This document shows, in pieces, positions 5,361-5,846 of a DNA stretch of 5,846 nt. The stretch covers positions 1-5,846 of the forward strand of contig JANPDA010000197.1 in the NCBI GenBank assembly GCA_031431235.1, given 5' to 3'. Both the position numbers and the translations under genes were made by a program. The DNA is from JANNSW01 sp031431235. GTDB taxonomy: Bacteria; Pseudomonadota; Alphaproteobacteria; Rhizobiales; Hyphomicrobiaceae. The notes below the pieces were generated by a model that saw nothing but the letters and a program-made list of their open reading frames with translations, was not told the DNA's origin and made no database searches. Numbering within the stretch: position 1 is the stretch's first letter; each line of letters starts with the position of its first letter.

Positions 5361-5717
5361 CAATCGATGCAACTCGACAACGTTTTCGGGGCCCTGTCCG
5401 ACGCGACCCGTCGTGCGATCGTCATGCGCCTTTGTGAAGGCGAGGCATCCGTCGGAGAGCTGGCGAAGCCGTTCGAAATGGCGCTGCCGAGCCTGATGAA
5501 ACACATCCGCATTCTAGAGAGCAGCGGCCTCGTCGCGTCCGAGAAGACCGGTCGCGTCAGGATGTGCTCATTGCAGACGGAAGCTCTCGCAACCATCGAG
5601 GCTTGGTTGGCGGCTCAAAGAGAGATCTGGGAGCAACGACTTGATCGACTGGAAATGTACGTTGAGAAACTGAAAAAAGAGGAGAAGTCCAATGCCCACA
5701 AACCCAAGTCAAAATGA
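5352..5717 (+). CDS. ArsR-family winged-helix transcriptional regulator
   Basis: This 121-residue protein is a small dimeric DNA-binding repressor. Residues 8-75 form the winged helix-turn-helix: VFGALSDATRRAIVMRLCEG opens it, SVGELAKPFEMALPSLMKHI is the helix-turn-helix with the recognition helix, and residues 59-74 (GLVASEKTGRVRMCSL) form the wing. Residues 76-111 form a long dimerisation helix ending in a Lys/Glu-rich tail. The ELCVCDL metal site of arsenic or cadmium sensors is absent, so it is probably not a metal sensor. It belongs to the branch paired with SRPBCC proteins. The ATG at 5352 is preferred over an in-frame TTG at 5316, which is part of the -35 box. The gene overlaps the next one by 26 nt, and the twin palindromes around its promoter predict autorepression. 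Confidence 0.92.
   Translation: MANQSMQLDNVFGALSDATRRAIVMRLCEGEASVGELAKPFEMALPSLMKHIRILESSGLVASEKTGRVRMCSLQTEALATIEAWLAAQREIWEQRLDRLEMYVEKLKKEEKSNAHKPKSK
5679..5684 (+). promoter_or_regulatory. Shine-Dalgarno site of the SRPBCC gene inside arsR
   Basis: GAGGAG lies 7 nt before the ATG at 5692 and within the coding end of the regulator. It contrasts with the regulator gene itself, which has no such site, so the second cistron depends on internal ribosome binding or coupling. Confidence 0.75.
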
Positions 5718-5846
5718 AACGCCCCTGTCCACGTGGGCGCTCGATCGAGAGATCGTCCTCTCGCGCGTGATCAACGCGCCACGGGAGTTGGTTTTCTCCG
5801 CCTGGGCTGATCCGCGCCATCTTCCCCAATGGTTCGGACCGGCCGG
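5692..5846 (+). CDS. SRPBCC/AHSA1-domain protein, N-terminal part (cut by window end)
   Basis: The first 51 codons are present: a short polar leader, then LDREIVLSRVINAPRELVF, SAWADPRHLPQWFGPA. This is the opening of the START-like SRPBCC fold in the AHSA1 (activator of Hsp90 ATPase homologue) group: the first beta strand, the NAPRELVF helix and the WADPxxLxxWFGP motif. Members form a hydrophobic ligand-binding cavity; ligands are mostly unknown, and many are encoded directly after an ArsR-type regulator. The ATG at 5692 has GAGGAG (5679-5684) at good spacing and overlaps the 3' end of the regulator gene, so the two are translationally linked and share the promoter at 5316. The rest lies outside the window. 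Confidence 0.9.
   Translation, partial: MPTNPSQNETPLSTWALDREIVLSRVINAPRELVFSAWADPRHLPQWFGPA

Noticed and set aside
1..5846. CRISPR arrays, tRNA or rRNA genes
   Set aside because: No regularly spaced repeats and no tRNA- or rRNA-like sequence was recognised on either strand.

Overview
The window looks like an accessory, transposon-scarred stretch of a GC-rich alphaproteobacterial genome, probably a Hyphomicrobiales (Rhizobiales) relative. That placement is an inference from the high GC, the type of cobalamin-binding methyltransferase subunit and the tyrosine-recombinase plus IS91-transposase pair. No taxonomic marker gene is present. No complete new defence or metabolic system is visible.

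Layout. (1) 8-612, minus strand: a broken phage or island-type tyrosine integrase. An internal deletion with frameshift has removed the catalytic Arg / His-x-x-Arg part. (2) 631-800, minus: the C-terminal remnant of a RelE/YafQ-like toxin with an in-frame amber stop, next to a perfect 9+9 bp palindrome that resembles a toxin-antitoxin operator. (3) 862-1563, minus: an intact MtaC/MtbC-type corrinoid protein, apparently an orphan because no methyltransferase gene lies in the window. Tandem TGCGACC and TGTCGCA motifs lie upstream of it. (4) 1750-2530: about 0.8 kb with no convincing gene. (5) About 2530-5165, plus: an IS91-family element with an intact XerD-like tyrosine recombinase, a closely following HUH/Y2 transposase, and a long hairpin downstream that is a good candidate for the replication-origin end. 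(6) 5293-5846, plus: a lower-GC module encoding a small ArsR-family repressor whose 3' end overlaps the start of an SRPBCC/AHSA1 protein, cut off by the window edge.

How the parts work together. The two IS91-element genes are 10 nt apart and probably expressed as one unit for rolling-circle-type transposition. The ArsR and SRPBCC genes form a classic autoregulated pair. Their promoter is unusually readable: TTGACG-N17-TATAGT, bracketed by two GTTAGC-N6-GCTAAC palindromes exactly 50 bp apart. The second palindrome contains the start codon, which predicts a leaderless transcript and tight autorepression. The left part looks like the decayed edge of an integrated element: integrase and toxin remnants beside a functional corrinoid gene.
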